Shown piece by piece: positions 1 through 9,310 of a DNA stretch of 64,000 nucleotides; the stretch's first letter is position 1; each line of letters begins with the position of its first letter. The notes beneath the pieces are model-generated. The model saw only the letters and a list, made by a program, of their open reading frames with translations. It did no database searches and was not told the origin of the DNA. The translations under genes and the position numbers were made by a program. Where the stretch lies: NCBI RefSeq assembly GCF_038397725.1, contig NZ_CP151634.1:806001-870000 (forward strand), written 5' to 3'. The stretch is from Microbacterium sp. LWO13-1.2 (GTDB lineage Bacteria; Actinomycetota; Actinomycetes; Actinomycetales; Microbacteriaceae).

Positions 1-1
1 C

Positions 2-451
2 GCCGTCGTCGTGCTCACCCTCATCTCGGCCGATTTCATCGGGCTCGCGATCCTCGCCATCGGCGTGCTCGTCGCCGCGTACTACGCGGTCACCGCGATC
101 GCCGCCGTGGCCTACTTCGCTCCCGAGCTTCGCCGCAACCCGCGTCGCCTCGTCGTCGCGGGCATCCTGCCGCTTCTCGGCGCCCTCCTCATGATCGTCG
201 CCCTCGTCGCGAGCGCGATCGACATGGCAAGACCCGAGTACGTCGGAGAGCAGATCCTCGGCGTCGGCACGGTGTTCTGGATCGGCGTCGGAGCCCTCGC
301 TCTCGGTGTCGTCGTCACCCTTGCCGTGCGACCGCTCTTCCGCGAGTTCTTCAGCCGCCGCACCATCCCGGTCGGCACCGTCCTGAGCGACGATTTCGTC
401 GTCGCCGATCCGGCGACAGCCTCCGTCCACCCCGAATCGAAGGAGCACTGA
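2..451 (+). CDS. C-terminal part of an integral membrane permease, probably APC-family amino acid transporter (5' end outside window)
   Basis: The reading frame is open from the first bases of the window, so the true start lies upstream. What is visible (about 149 residues) has three strongly hydrophobic segments: FIGLAILAIGVLVAAYYAVT, a second around GILPLLGALLMIVALVAS and a third around GVGTVFWIGVGALALGVVV, followed by a short charged cytoplasmic tail. The Tyr-Tyr-Ala-Val-Thr segment, followed by a basic loop and a GILPLLG helix, is how the last helices of APC-superfamily permeases usually look; that is recognition, not proof. Its stop lies two bases before the start of a nitrilase-family amidase gene, so the two are probably co-transcribed and the permease may import the amide or amino-acid substrate. 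Confidence 0.6.
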   Translation, partial: AVVVLTLISADFIGLAILAIGVLVAAYYAVTAIAAVAYFAPELRRNPRRLVVAGILPLLGALLMIVALVASAIDMARPEYVGEQILGVGTVFWIGVGALALGVVVTLAVRPLFREFFSRRTIPVGTVLSDDFVVADPATASVHPESKEH

Positions 452-453
452 CC

Positions 454-1329
454 GTGCGCATCCTGTCCATCGCCGCCATCCAGACCGCCGCCATCCACGG
501 CGACCTCGACGCCACCTGGACGAGATTCGAGGCCCAGGTGCGCAAGGTGGTCGAGATCAGGGCCCATGTCGACCTCATCGTCGTTCCGGAGCTGCTGCTC
601 GCCGCGCCGGGGCCGCTGCTGGTCGACGATCCCGAGTTCGATGAGCGCGCCGCGACCGCGATTCCCGGGCCCGTGACCGATCGGATCTGCGGGCTCGCCC
701 GCGAACTCGGCGTGTGGTTGGTGCCCGGGTCGCTGGTGGAGCGAGGCGACGATGACCGGCTCTACAACACCGCGATCGCCGTCTCGCCCGAAGGCGACGT
801 CGTGGCGCGCTATCGCAAGCTCTTCCCGTGGCGTCCGTACGAGGAGCTCACGCCGGGACGGGACTTCACGACCTTCGACATCCCCGGTGTCGGCACGGTC
901 GGACTCGCGATCTGCTTCGACGGCAGCTTTCCGGAGGTGGCGCGCCAGCTCGCCTGGCTCGGCGCCGAGGTGATCATCCAGCCGACGCTCACCACGACAC
1001 GGGACCGCGAGATGGAGGTCGTGATGTCACGCGCGAACGCCTTCGCCAACCAGGTCTACGTCGTCAACGTGAACGGTGCCGCCCCCTCGGGGGTCGGCGA
1101 GAGCGTATTCGTCGACCCCGAAGGCACCATCCTGCAGCGGGCATCCGGCGGCGACGAGGTGCTCTTCGCGGTACTCGACCTCGACCGCGTCACCCAGGTG
1201 CGCGAGTACGGCACCTTCGGCCTCAACCGACCATGGGCGCAGCTCGCAGACCAGTGCGCTCTCGTCGAGTACCCGATGTTCGGTGGCGCGAAGTTCGTCG
1301 CTCCCGCGTGGGCCGAACCGATGGAGTGA
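454..1329 (+). CDS. Carbon-nitrogen hydrolase (nitrilase superfamily amidase)
   Basis: A 291-residue cytoplasmic enzyme of the nitrilase superfamily, which hydrolyses non-peptide C-N bonds such as amides, carbamoyl groups or nitriles. The catalytic triad is intact: Glu46 in VVPELLL, Lys122 in YRKLFPW and Cys154 in LAICFDGSFPE. The length is typical of single-domain members. The GTG start at 454 follows an AAGGAG-like site and lies two bases after the stop of the upstream permease gene, suggesting an operon for uptake and hydrolysis of an amide-type nitrogen source. The exact substrate cannot be told from sequence. A second member of the family begins at 63449. Confidence 0.9.
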   Translation: MRILSIAAIQTAAIHGDLDATWTRFEAQVRKVVEIRAHVDLIVVPELLLAAPGPLLVDDPEFDERAATAIPGPVTDRICGLARELGVWLVPGSLVERGDDDRLYNTAIAVSPEGDVVARYRKLFPWRPYEELTPGRDFTTFDIPGVGTVGLAICFDGSFPEVARQLAWLGAEVIIQPTLTTTRDREMEVVMSRANAFANQVYVVNVNGAAPSGVGESVFVDPEGTILQRASGGDEVLFAVLDLDRVTQVREYGTFGLNRPWAQLADQCALVEYPMFGGAKFVAPAWAEPME

Positions 1330-1368
1330 GGGCGAAACCCATCCCTCGAAGCGGGGCCTGGCGCGGCC

Positions 1369-1376
1369 GGTAGACT
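1369..1376 (+). promoter_or_regulatory. Candidate -10 box of purL
   Basis: The TAGACT hexamer sits about 40 bases before the purL start, leaving room for a short leader with a GGAG ribosome-binding site at 1405-1408. No clear -35 is seen. Confidence 0.4.
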
Positions 1377-1413
1377 GGAACCGCCCCGCTCGGCCCCTTC
1401 CTTTGGAGTGCGC

Positions 1414-3756
1414 GTGACCACCGCCCCCGCAGCATCTGCCCACAAGCACGTCCCCGACTCCGTTTCGAACGCTGTCGCGACGCCCGAGAAGGAGCAGCCG
1501 TACGGCGCCCTCGGACTCAAGGACGACGAGTACGCCCGCATCAAGGAGATCCTCGGTCGCCGCCCCACGTCGGGTGAGCTGGCGATGTACTCGGTGATGT
1601 GGAGCGAGCACTGCTCGTACAAGTCGTCGAAGAACTACCTGCGCCGCTTCGGCCAGAAGGTCTCCGATGAGATGAAGGAACGCCTGATGGTGGGCATGGG
1701 CCAGAACGCAGGCGTCATCGACGTCGGCGAGGGCTGGGCGGTCACGTTCAAGGCCGAATCGCACAACCACCCCTCCTTCATCGAGCCGTTCCAGGGCGCG
1801 GCCACGGGTGTCGGCGGCATCGTCCGCGACATCATCTCGATGGGCGCACGCCCGGTCGCCGTCATGGATGCTCTCCGCTTCGGCGCGATCGACCACCCCG
1901 ACACCGCCCGCGTCGTGCACGGCGTCACCAGCGGCATCAGCTTCTACGGCAACTGCCTGGGCCTGCCGAACATCGGAGGCGAGACCGTCTTCGACTCGGT
2001 GTACCAGGCCAACCCGCTCGTCAACGCGCTCGCGGTCGGCGTGCTCCGCCACGAAGACCTCAAGCTCGCGAACGCCACGGGCGTCGGCAACAAGGTCGTG
2101 CTCTTCGGCGCTCGCACCGGCGGCGACGGCATCGGCGGCGCCAGCATCCTGGCATCCGACTCCTTCGACGACGGCGGCCCGACCAAGCGCCCCGCCGTGC
2201 AGGTCGGCGACCCCTTCGCCGAGAAGGTGCTCATCGAGTGCTGCCTCGAGCTCTACAAGGCCGAGCTCGTCGAGGCCATCCAGGACCTCGGTGCCGCCGG
2301 CATCTCCTGCGCGACCAGCGAGCTCGCCGCCAACGGCAACAGCGGCATGAAGGTCTCGCTCGACAACGTGCTGCTGCGCGACCCCTCGCTCACGGCCGAG
2401 GAGATCCTCATGTCGGAGTCGCAGGAGCGCATGATGGCGATCGTGGCGCCCGAGAAGCTCGACGCCTTCTTCGAGGTCGTGAACAAGTGGGAGGTCGAGA
2501 CCTCGGTGCTCGGCGAGGTCACCGGAGACGGCCGCCTCATCATCGACTGGCAGGGCGAGCGTATCGTCGACGTCGACCCCTCGACCGTCGCGGTCGACGG
2601 CCCGGTCTACGACCGTCCGGTCGCCTACCCGACGTGGATCGATGCACTCCAGGCGGATGCTGCCGAGAACCTGCCCCGCTCGAACGACCCGGCCGAGCTG
2701 CGGACGCAGTTCCTCGCGCTGGTCGCCTCCCCGAACCTCGCCGACACGTCGTGGATCACCAACCAGTACGACTACTTCGTGCTCGGCAACACGGCCCTCG
2801 CCTTCCCCGATGACGCCGGCATGATCCGCGTCGACGAGGAGTCCGGCCTCGGCTTCGCGATCTCCACCGACGCCAACGGCCGCTACTGCCAGCTCGACCC
2901 GTACGCGGGTGCACAGCTGGCCCTCGCCGAGGCGTACCGCAACGTCGCCGTCACCGGCGCCACCCCGACGGCGATCACCGACTGCCTGAACTTCGGCTCG
3001 CCGGAGAACCCCGAGGTCATGTGGCAGTTCGGGCAGACAGTCGACGGCCTCGCCGACGGATGCTTCGAACTGGGCACCCCGGTCACCGGCGGCAACGTCT
3101 CGTTCTACAACCAGACCGGCGACGTGCCGATCCACCCGACCCCGCTGGTCGGCGTGCTCGGCATCATCGACGACGTCTCGCGCCGCATCCCCTCCGGATG
3201 GCAGGACGAGGGCCAGAACATCTACCTCCTCGGCACCACCGCCACCGAACTCTCGGGTTCGGCATGGGCCGACGTCGTGCACAACCACCTCGGCGGACTC
3301 CCGCCGAAGGTCGACCTCCCCGGAGAGAAGCGCCTCGCCGGCCTGCTCGCCGCCGCCCGCGACGAGTGGCTGATCTCGTCGGCCCACGATGTCTCCGAGG
3401 GCGGCCTTGCGCAGACCCTCGCCGAGGGCGTCATGCGCTTCGGCGTCGGCGCACGCGTCTGGCTGAACGAGATCATCGAGCGCGACGGAGTGGATGCCGC
3501 ATCCGCCCTGTTCTCCGAGTCGACCGGCCGCGTGATCGTGACCGTGCCCCGCGAAGACGACGTGAAGTTCCAGGGCCTCTGCGCCGGTCGCAACTACCCG
3601 GTGCTGCGCATCGGTGTGACCGACAACCACCCGGATGGCGCCTCGCTCGAGGTGCAGGACGTCTTCACGGTGCCGGTCGCCGAGCTGCGCGAGCGTTCGC
3701 GCGCGACGCTGCCGTCGTACTTCGGGCCGACGGTGTCGGAGCCGGTCGAGGCATGA
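1414..3756 (+). CDS. purL: Phosphoribosylformylglycinamidine synthase subunit II
   Basis: Catalyses the ATP-dependent conversion of FGAR to FGAM in de novo purine synthesis, with ammonia delivered by PurQ and the complex held by PurS; neither partner is in this window. About 780 residues, the usual size of the small-type PurL. Recognisable features are [10 protein letters not shown] with the active-site His, the [21 protein letters not shown] glycine-rich loop, [14 protein letters not shown], and the second-half GGNVSFYN and DVSEGGLA motifs of the duplicated AIRS-like fold. I prefer the GTG at 1414 over the in-frame GTG at 1408 because GGAG at 1405-1408 is five bases upstream of it. The stop overlaps the next small gene by four bases (ATGA). 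Confidence 0.97.
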   Translation: MTTAPAASAHKHVPDSVSNAVATPEKEQPYGALGLKDDEYARIKEILGRRPTSGELAMYSVMWSEHCSYKSSKNYLRRFGQKVSDEMKERLMVGMGQNAGVIDVGEGWAVTFKAESHNHPSFIEPFQGAATGVGGIVRDIISMGARPVAVMDALRFGAIDHPDTARVVHGVTSGISFYGNCLGLPNIGGETVFDSVYQANPLVNALAVGVLRHEDLKLANATGVGNKVVLFGARTGGDGIGGASILASDSFDDGGPTKRPAVQVGDPFAEKVLIECCLELYKAELVEAIQDLGAAGISCATSELAANGNSGMKVSLDNVLLRDPSLTAEEILMSESQERMMAIVAPEKLDAFFEVVNKWEVETSVLGEVTGDGRLIIDWQGERIVDVDPSTVAVDGPVYDRPVAYPTWIDALQADAAENLPRSNDPAELRTQFLALVASPNLADTSWITNQYDYFVLGNTALAFPDDAGMIRVDEESGLGFAISTDANGRYCQLDPYAGAQLALAEAYRNVAVTGATPTAITDCLNFGSPENPEVMWQFGQTVDGLADGCFELGTPVTGGNVSFYNQTGDVPIHPTPLVGVLGIIDDVSRRIPSGWQDEGQNIYLLGTTATELSGSAWADVVHNHLGGLPPKVDLPGEKRLAGLLAAARDEWLISSAHDVSEGGLAQTLAEGVMRFGVGARVWLNEIIERDGVDAASALFSESTGRVIVTVPREDDVKFQGLCAGRNYPVLRIGVTDNHPDGASLEVQDVFTVPVAELRERSRATLPSYFGPTVSEPVEA

Positions 3757-3905
3757 GCGATCTCAGCACGCAGGACCGGGGCGAGGACTACGGCGATCTC
3801 GGCGAGCGCCGCAACCGCCGCATCCGCATCGTCGCGTGGACGACGATCGTCGCGCTGATCCTCGGCGGCGGCGGCGCGACCGTGCTGACGCTGCTGTTCG
3901 GCTGA
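3753..3905 (+). CDS. Small single-span membrane protein
   Basis: A 50-residue protein whose ATG overlaps the purL stop codon (ATGA), so it is probably translated by coupling. It has an acidic N-terminus, a basic NRRIRI stretch and one hydrophobic segment rich in glycine (about residues 27-48), giving an expected N-in single-span topology. I do not recognise the family. The overlap and the intact frame with start and stop make it a likely real gene. A bidirectional terminator follows directly. Confidence 0.6.
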   Translation: MSDLSTQDRGEDYGDLGERRNRRIRIVAWTTIVALILGGGGATVLTLLFG

Positions 3906-3912
3906 GCCCGCG

Positions 3913-3937
3913 ACCTACGGTTTCCGAAACCGTAGGT
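3913..3937. terminator. Hairpin terminator between convergent genes
   Basis: A perfect 11-bp inverted repeat (ACCTACGGTTT / AAACCGTAGGT) with a three-base loop lies between the purL-linked small gene and the convergent DUF5107 gene. Its A/T-rich loop end and location fit a terminator serving both strands. Confidence 0.7.
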
Positions 3938-3953
3938 TCCATACCGAGACCGA

Positions 3954-5918
3954 TCAGAGCACCTCGGCTCCCTCGAACATCGAGAAGTCGAGTTCGCGCG
4001 GGGGCTTCTCGCCGAATGCGCGCTGCCACAGCATCGCGATGCGGTCTTCTCCTTCACGGAAGTTCGCGGGAAGGATGCCGCCGCCACGGAGCAGGGCGGC
4101 CGCGGACTCGCGGTCGCCGACCTCCAGTTCCGCCTCGACGAGAGCAAGGCGCACGCGAGCGGTGACCGATCCGGTCAGCACTTCGTCGCGAAGTGCCGTG
4201 ATCGCCAAGCCCCGAACCTGTTCGAAATCCCCCGCGCGCCGCAGGACGTCGAGCGTTTCCAGGATCAGCGCCGCCCGTTCCGGTGAACCGGCAGAGGTGA
4301 GGGCGATCGCATCGCGGAGGTGCCGCGCAGCATCCGCCGCGTCCCCCTGCTGCAGAGCGACGAAACCGAGCGCACGCGTCGCCGCCGCTGACGGCGCTGC
4401 GGCGTTCGAGGCCCGCAGATGCGCCCGAGCCGCATCGGCATCACCGGCGACGTGCGCGAGGACGCCGAGGTGGTACTGCGCGAAGGCATCCGCCTCGGCC
4501 CCAGGGATGCTCCGGAGGTGGCGCTCCCACCGGTCGCCGCGGACGTGGGATCCCACGAACGCGGTCGGCGGAATCACCCCGTGCACGACCAGATCGTTCC
4601 ACGGCGCAGAGTCGTCGCCCTCGACCACGGGGAACGGCGTGGGCGTCTCGTCGATCCACTCGTCGGCGCGACGCAGCGTCCGCTCGACAGCGCCCCAGCC
4701 CGACCCGCGATTCAGGATGCTCAGCGGGGCACGCCGCGCGAAGTCAGAGAGCTCGCCGTGGAGGGCGTCGATGTCGTGCGTGGAAAGCCGAGTCTGCACG
4801 TCTCGGTCGGCTGCCTGGATCGCGTCCGGGGTGGCGTGCTCGGGGCCGGCACCGTCGATCCGAACCTTCCCGAACACCTCGGTCCAGCTCCACTCCGCGC
4901 GTGCGGGCATCTCGAGGTACTCGAACTGTGTGGGCGCAAGCCCCGCCTGGATCTCGGCGTAGCGCCCGCCCTCCGGCGAGAGCCACTCCTGCCAGCGACG
5001 CGCGCCCTGGCCGTTGCCCCAGCAGAACAGCTTCCTGCCCACGAGTCGTGCGGTCGACGCGTGCAGAAGCCCGGTGCCGTCTTCGCCGATGGCGGTGATC
5101 CAGGGAACGTCGATCCCGGTGCCGTCGAAGAAGTAGTCGGCGGCGCCCGGATGCTGTCCCGGCAGGGTGATGTCGATGTCGCCACGGTACGGTGCATCGA
5201 TCCCGACGAGCCGGCCGCTGTAGTCCGAGGCGTAGGTCGTGCGAGATGCCGCGATCACACGAGTGCCGTCGGTCTCGGGGACCGCGATGTTCGTCCACCA
5301 GTACATCGATGCCGGGGCGGTGTCCGGATTCACCACTCGCACGTGCACGGCCAGCAGATCGGAGTCGTGCGCGAGGTGCACGTCGATCGCGAAGACCAGT
5401 CCGCGAGCCCGCTCGAACTCCCACATGCGCAGGCCCGGCGCGCCGCCGGGACCGTCCACGACGGCGGCATGGAGCGGATCGCACGTGGTGGGCGAGTGGC
5501 CGCGCATGCCGATGTTGAACTCGACCCCTCCGGCGAACCACGCGTCGCGGAGGGCCAGGTTCGCCGGCTGGAAGGCCTTGTTGGCAGAGAGCAGCTCGGC
5601 GCCGCTGGCCACATCGACGAGCGACCAGATGCGCCCGCCGAGGCTCGGCACGATCGTGGCCCGGAGGTGCTCGTTCTCGAGCACGACGACGTCGATGTCG
5701 CGCGTGCGCCGTTCCCGGTCGTACTCCGACTGCGGGTGGTAGGGGAACGACCACGGCGGCGGCGCTGCAGCCACGCGCGCGGCGATGTCGTCGGGCACGC
5801 TCGTGGCGTCGGCGCGCAAGCGCGTGACGGCCTCCGCTTCGAGCGGCGGGAACGGCCCCGGTCGGCCGATCTCGCCCGCAGACAGGGTGAGTACGGACTG
5901 TCGGATCGTGGTGGTCAT
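3954..5918 (-). CDS. DUF5107 / TPR-containing carbohydrate-associated protein
   Basis: A 654-residue protein with no signal peptide. Residues about 40-340 read as a DUF5107 domain, a mutarotase-like beta-sandwich: look for VPSLGGRIWSL, the GGVEFNIGMRGHSPTT stretch and the GNGQGARRWQEWLSPEGG block with several Trp residues. Residues about 370-640 are alanine-rich helical repeats of TPR type (AQYHLGVLAHVAGDADAARAHLR and following). In other actinobacteria such proteins sit near glycoside hydrolases and sugar transporters and are thought to act on or bind carbohydrate; no reaction is established as far as I know. Here the gene stands alone. The start is preceded by a GGAAG site. Confidence 0.8.
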   Translation of the reverse strand: MTTTIRQSVLTLSAGEIGRPGPFPPLEAEAVTRLRADATSVPDDIAARVAAAPPPWSFPYHPQSEYDRERRTRDIDVVVLENEHLRATIVPSLGGRIWSLVDVASGAELLSANKAFQPANLALRDAWFAGGVEFNIGMRGHSPTTCDPLHAAVVDGPGGAPGLRMWEFERARGLVFAIDVHLAHDSDLLAVHVRVVNPDTAPASMYWWTNIAVPETDGTRVIAASRTTYASDYSGRLVGIDAPYRGDIDITLPGQHPGAADYFFDGTGIDVPWITAIGEDGTGLLHASTARLVGRKLFCWGNGQGARRWQEWLSPEGGRYAEIQAGLAPTQFEYLEMPARAEWSWTEVFGKVRIDGAGPEHATPDAIQAADRDVQTRLSTHDIDALHGELSDFARRAPLSILNRGSGWGAVERTLRRADEWIDETPTPFPVVEGDDSAPWNDLVVHGVIPPTAFVGSHVRGDRWERHLRSIPGAEADAFAQYHLGVLAHVAGDADAARAHLRASNAAAPSAAATRALGFVALQQGDAADAARHLRDAIALTSAGSPERAALILETLDVLRRAGDFEQVRGLAITALRDEVLTGSVTARVRLALVEAELEVGDRESAAALLRGGGILPANFREGEDRIAMLWQRAFGEKPPRELDFSMFEGAEVL

Positions 5919-6066
5919 CTCGCAGCTTCCGGGGTCGTTTCTTCGTTGAAATCCTCGACGGCGTCAGCCGGGATCGGGGAGTCTGCGGACGCGCATTCTG
6001 CGAAACAATACACCGATGCCGCCGCGCCGCAGAAGGGGCGCCGAACCTCTCGTCGGGGGTCGCGAG

Positions 6067-6072
6067 TAGCAT
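6067..6072 (+). promoter_or_regulatory. -10 box (TAGCAT) for leaderless transcription
   Basis: The hexamer ends seven bases before the ATG at 6080 and no ribosome-binding site lies between, so transcription should start at or next to the start codon. Confidence 0.5.
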
Positions 6073-6079
6073 CCCTGCC

Positions 6080-6517
6080 ATGGCCATCAGACTTGAGAAC
6101 ATCGGCATCGCCGTCCGCGACCTCGAAGAGACGATCTCGTTCTTCTCCGACCTCGGTCTCACCGTGCTCGGGCGCGACGAAGTCAGCGGAGAATGGGCCG
6201 ACACCGCCGTCGGTCTCGACGGCAACCACGCCAAGATCGCGGTGCTCCAGACGCCCGACGGCCAGGGCCAGATCGAGCTCTTCGAGTACATCCACCCCGA
6301 GGCGATCGAGACCGATCCGACGCTGCCGAACGAGATCGGGATGCACCGCATCGCCTTCTCCGTCGACGACATCGACGCTTCTCTGGCCATTGCGGCGCGG
6401 CACGGGTATCACCCGCTCCGCGGGGTCGCGAACTACCAGGACGTCTACACGCTCACCTATCTTCGCGGTCCCAGCGGCATCCTCGTGATGTTCGCGCAGG
6501 ATCTCACGAAGAGCTGA
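6080..6517 (+). CDS. VOC-superfamily protein (glyoxalase/epimerase-like)
   Basis: A 145-residue protein of the vicinal-oxygen-chelate fold, made of two beta-alpha-beta-beta-beta modules. The N-terminal IRLENIGIAVRDLEETISFFSDLG and the second-module MHRIAFSVDDIDASLAIAARHG are typical repeats; the QGQIELFEY strand carries a metal-ligand-position glutamate, and an RGPSGILVMFAQ ending resembles methylmalonyl-CoA epimerase and lactoylglutathione-lyase relatives. First-module His is replaced by Asn/Ile (LENIGIA), so the metal site may be altered. Substrate unknown. It appears monocistronic with a leaderless promoter. Confidence 0.8.
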   Translation: MAIRLENIGIAVRDLEETISFFSDLGLTVLGRDEVSGEWADTAVGLDGNHAKIAVLQTPDGQGQIELFEYIHPEAIETDPTLPNEIGMHRIAFSVDDIDASLAIAARHGYHPLRGVANYQDVYTLTYLRGPSGILVMFAQDLTKS

Positions 6518-6620
6518 CGAGCGCGCGGATCGCGTCGTCCGGCATCCGTTCACCTGGCCGCCATCCACCGGCCATCACGGTGTCACTGCGGCGGCGCGCG
6601 CCACCGATTGACTCATCGAT

Positions 6621-8849
6621 ATGAGAAGAGTCTCCCGCGCCATCGTCGCCGCGACCGTCGCCGCGACCGCAGTCACCTTGCTCCTCGCCGCTCCGGCGCA
6701 GGCATCGAATCAGACCACTCCGACCTCGAAGATGCACGCGTTCGAGCCGACGCTCGTCGCGTGGGCCGAGCTCTCGGCCGACTTCCTCGCCGAAGGCCCC
6801 GCATCCGGTGCGCAGGCATCGCCGGGCAACGGCCGGCAGGGGCCCTGGGACGGCCAGGTGATCCCCGGCTTCTCGGCGGTGATCGACAACGGCGACGGCA
6901 CCTTCTGGGCGCAGCCCGACAACGGCTTCGGCGCGAAAGGCAACTCGGCCGACTTCCTGCTGCGCAGCTACCTCGTGCGTCCCGACTGGCAGACCGCCGA
7001 GGGCGGGGCCGGCGAGATCGCCGTCGAGCGCTTCATCTCGTACAACGATCGCAATGGGGTGCTCGACTTCCCGATCGTGAACGACGGCACCGCGGAGCGC
7101 CTGCTCACCGGTGCGGACTTCGATATCGAGTCGGTCGTCCGGGCGAAGGACGGCAGCTTCTGGGTCGGCGAGGAGTTCGGTCCGTTCCTGCTGCATTTCG
7201 ATGCCGAAGGCACGCTCCTCGAGACGCCCTTCTCGATCGACGGTGCGAAGTCGCCGCAGAACCCGTACCTGCAGCCCGGCGAGACCCCGCGGGTGCGCGC
7301 GAGCCGCGGGTTCGAAGCGCTCGCCAGCTCGGTCAACGGACGCTACCTCTACCCGATCGTCGAAGGTTCGTATGCCGACGACACCGACCTCCGCCGCCGC
7401 GAGATCCTCGAGTTCGACACGAAGAAGGGCGCCTACACCGGGCGCACCTGGAGCTACCAGACCGACCAGGAGCCGAATGTCATCGGCGACGCCTTCACGG
7501 TCAAGAACAACGTGCTGCTCGTCGTCGAGCGCGACGACTTCGAAGGCGACCAGGCGGTGACCAAGCGCATCTACGAGATCAACCTGAAGAAGACCGATGC
7601 CGACGGCTACCTCGAGAAGACCCTGGTGCTCGATGCCCTTCGCATCGCCAATCCCGACGGCCTCAGCGCCGGCAACGGCTACGGCAGCGGCGAGGTGTTC
7701 TCGATGCCCGTGCAGTCGCTCGAGACGATCGTGCAGCTGCGCGACGGCCGCCTGCTGATCGCCAACGACAACAACTACCCCGGCAACGACGCCCGTGTGC
7801 CCGGCACCCCCGACGACACCGAGTTCGCCGTCATCGACCTCGAGCGCACGAAGGTCGAGCCCGAGCTCGTCACCGTCATCGGCCACCGGGGCGCGAGCGG
7901 ATACCGCCCGGAGCACACCCTCGCCGCCTACGAGCAGGCGATCGTGCAGTGCGCCGACTACATCGAGCCCGACGTGGTCTCGACCAAGGACGGCGTTCTC
8001 GTCGCCCGCCACGAGAACGAGATCAGCGGCACCACCGACGTCTCGGCCCGGCCCGAGTTCGCCGACCGCAAGACGACGAAGATCATCGACGGGGCGAGCA
8101 TCACCGGCTGGTTCACCGAGGACTTCACCTTCGCCGAGCTGCGCACACTTCGGGCGAAGGAGCGGCTGCCGCAGGTGCGCCCGGGAAACACCGCCTTCGA
8201 CGGGCTGTACCTGATTCCGACCCTCGACGAGGTCATCGACCTCGCGCGCCACTCGGTCAGCTGCGACGGCCGCCAGATCGGCGTCTACCCCGAGACGAAG
8301 CATCCGTCCTACTTCGACTCGATCGGCCTCTCGCTCGAGGAGCCGCTCGTCGACGCCCTCGAGAGCAACGGAGTCAACGACGCGGATGCGCCCGTGATCG
8401 TGCAGAGCTTCGAGGTGTCGAATCTGCAGGACCTCGACGGGCAGACCGACGTGCGACTGGCTCAGCTGGTGAGCTCGTCGGGACGCCCCTACGACTTCAC
8501 GGTCGCGGGTGACTCGCGCACATACGCCGACCTGGTGACGCCGACCGGTCTCGCCGAGATCGCCGGCTATGCCGACGGGGTGGGCGTCGAGAAGTCGGTG
8601 CTGATCCCGCGCACGCCGGCGGGCACTCTCGCCGCGCCGTCACCCGTGATCGCGGATGCGCACGCGGCCGGGCTATCGGTGCACGGCTGGACCTTCCGCC
8701 TCGAGAACCAGTACCTGCCCGCCGAGTTCCGCTCTTCGAGCGACCCATTCGCGGCGGGTGACCTCGCCGGCGAGATCCAGGTCTTCCTCGATGCAGGGAT
8801 GGACGGCATCTTCAGCGACCAGCCCGACATCGCGGCGACCGTCGGCTAG
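6621..8849 (+). CDS. Secreted fusion: phytase-like esterase domain plus glycerophosphodiester phosphodiesterase
   Basis: 742 residues with a Sec signal peptide (RR near the N-terminus, hydrophobic core to residue about 25, APAQAS cleavage site). Residues about 40-415 match the esterase-like activity of phytase family, with WDGQVIPGFSAVIDNGDGTFWAQPDNGFG and repeated GSFWVGEEFGP / DGRLLIANDNNYP propeller-type strands. Residues about 418-740 are a GDPD TIM barrel: HRGASGYRPEHT (His about 422, Arg, Glu), EPDVVSTKDGVLVARHE and the final MDGIFSDQPD. It should release phosphate or glycerol phosphate from teichoic-acid or lipid-derived diesters outside the cell. It is followed by a strong terminator, so it is a single-gene unit. 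Confidence 0.9.
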   Translation: MRRVSRAIVAATVAATAVTLLLAAPAQASNQTTPTSKMHAFEPTLVAWAELSADFLAEGPASGAQASPGNGRQGPWDGQVIPGFSAVIDNGDGTFWAQPDNGFGAKGNSADFLLRSYLVRPDWQTAEGGAGEIAVERFISYNDRNGVLDFPIVNDGTAERLLTGADFDIESVVRAKDGSFWVGEEFGPFLLHFDAEGTLLETPFSIDGAKSPQNPYLQPGETPRVRASRGFEALASSVNGRYLYPIVEGSYADDTDLRRREILEFDTKKGAYTGRTWSYQTDQEPNVIGDAFTVKNNVLLVVERDDFEGDQAVTKRIYEINLKKTDADGYLEKTLVLDALRIANPDGLSAGNGYGSGEVFSMPVQSLETIVQLRDGRLLIANDNNYPGNDARVPGTPDDTEFAVIDLERTKVEPELVTVIGHRGASGYRPEHTLAAYEQAIVQCADYIEPDVVSTKDGVLVARHENEISGTTDVSARPEFADRKTTKIIDGASITGWFTEDFTFAELRTLRAKERLPQVRPGNTAFDGLYLIPTLDEVIDLARHSVSCDGRQIGVYPETKHPSYFDSIGLSLEEPLVDALESNGVNDADAPVIVQSFEVSNLQDLDGQTDVRLAQLVSSSGRPYDFTVAGDSRTYADLVTPTGLAEIAGYADGVGVEKSVLIPRTPAGTLAAPSPVIADAHAAGLSVHGWTFRLENQYLPAEFRSSSDPFAAGDLAGEIQVFLDAGMDGIFSDQPDIAATVG

Positions 8850-8866
8850 CACCCGGCATCCGCTTG

Positions 8867-8902
8867 CACTGATGCCCCGGCCCTGGTGCCGGGGCATCAG
8901 TG
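8867..8902. terminator. Strong hairpin terminator after the GDPD fusion gene
   Basis: A perfect 14-bp stem (CACTGATGCCCCGG / CCGGGGCATCAGTG) with an eight-base loop begins 18 bases after the stop codon; there is no long T-tract, as is common in high-GC actinobacteria. Confidence 0.8.
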
Positions 8903-8971
8903 GTTAACGGCAGTGGGGGTTCACCTCCGGCGTCCGCAGGCGTATCGTCTGGCGGAGAACGGAGGACGCCC

Positions 8972-9295
8972 ATGACCATCCAGCCCTTCGACGTGGGCCC
9001 CGACGAGAACATCGAGGGATACCTGATCGGGTCGCCGGTGAGCATCATCCGCGAGTTCGCCTCGGCTCCCGGAACAGGGCCGCGCCTGCACCGGCATCCG
9101 TACGTCGAGACGTTCGTCATCCACCGCGGCCGGGCACTGTTCACCGTCGGCGACGAGCAGGTCATCGGCGCCGGCGGTCAGATCCTCGTCGTGCCGGCGC
9201 TCGTCTCGCACCGCTTCGAGGTGCTCGACGGCGGCACGTACGAGGCGACGCACGTGCACGCGAACGATCGCTTCGTGACGGAGTGGCTCGAGTAG
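8972..9295 (+). CDS. Cupin-domain protein
   Basis: A 107-residue single-domain cupin. The two cupin motifs are visible: GTGPRLHRHPYVETFVIHRG (His-x-His and Glu) and the second-half GGQILVVPALVSHRFEVLD with a His. The ligands for one divalent metal are thus present. The ATG at 8972 has a GGAGGA site at 8961-8966. Small stand-alone cupins act as isomerases, dioxygenases or sensors; no function can be assigned. No co-directional neighbour follows. Confidence 0.85.
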   Translation: MTIQPFDVGPDENIEGYLIGSPVSIIREFASAPGTGPRLHRHPYVETFVIHRGRALFTVGDEQVIGAGGQILVVPALVSHRFEVLDGGTYEATHVHANDRFVTEWLE

Positions 9296-9310
9296 CGGTG
9301 CTGCGCGGGA

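Noticed and set aside
1027..3630. An 867-residue minus-strand reading frame opposite purL
   Set aside because: It is an antisense shadow produced by high GC; the plus-strand frame is unmistakable PurL and the minus-strand product has no recognisable domain and extreme Arg/Asp/Val bias.
4419..6488. A 689-residue plus-strand reading frame opposite the DUF5107 gene
   Set aside because: Antisense shadow; it would also run through the VOC gene in another frame.
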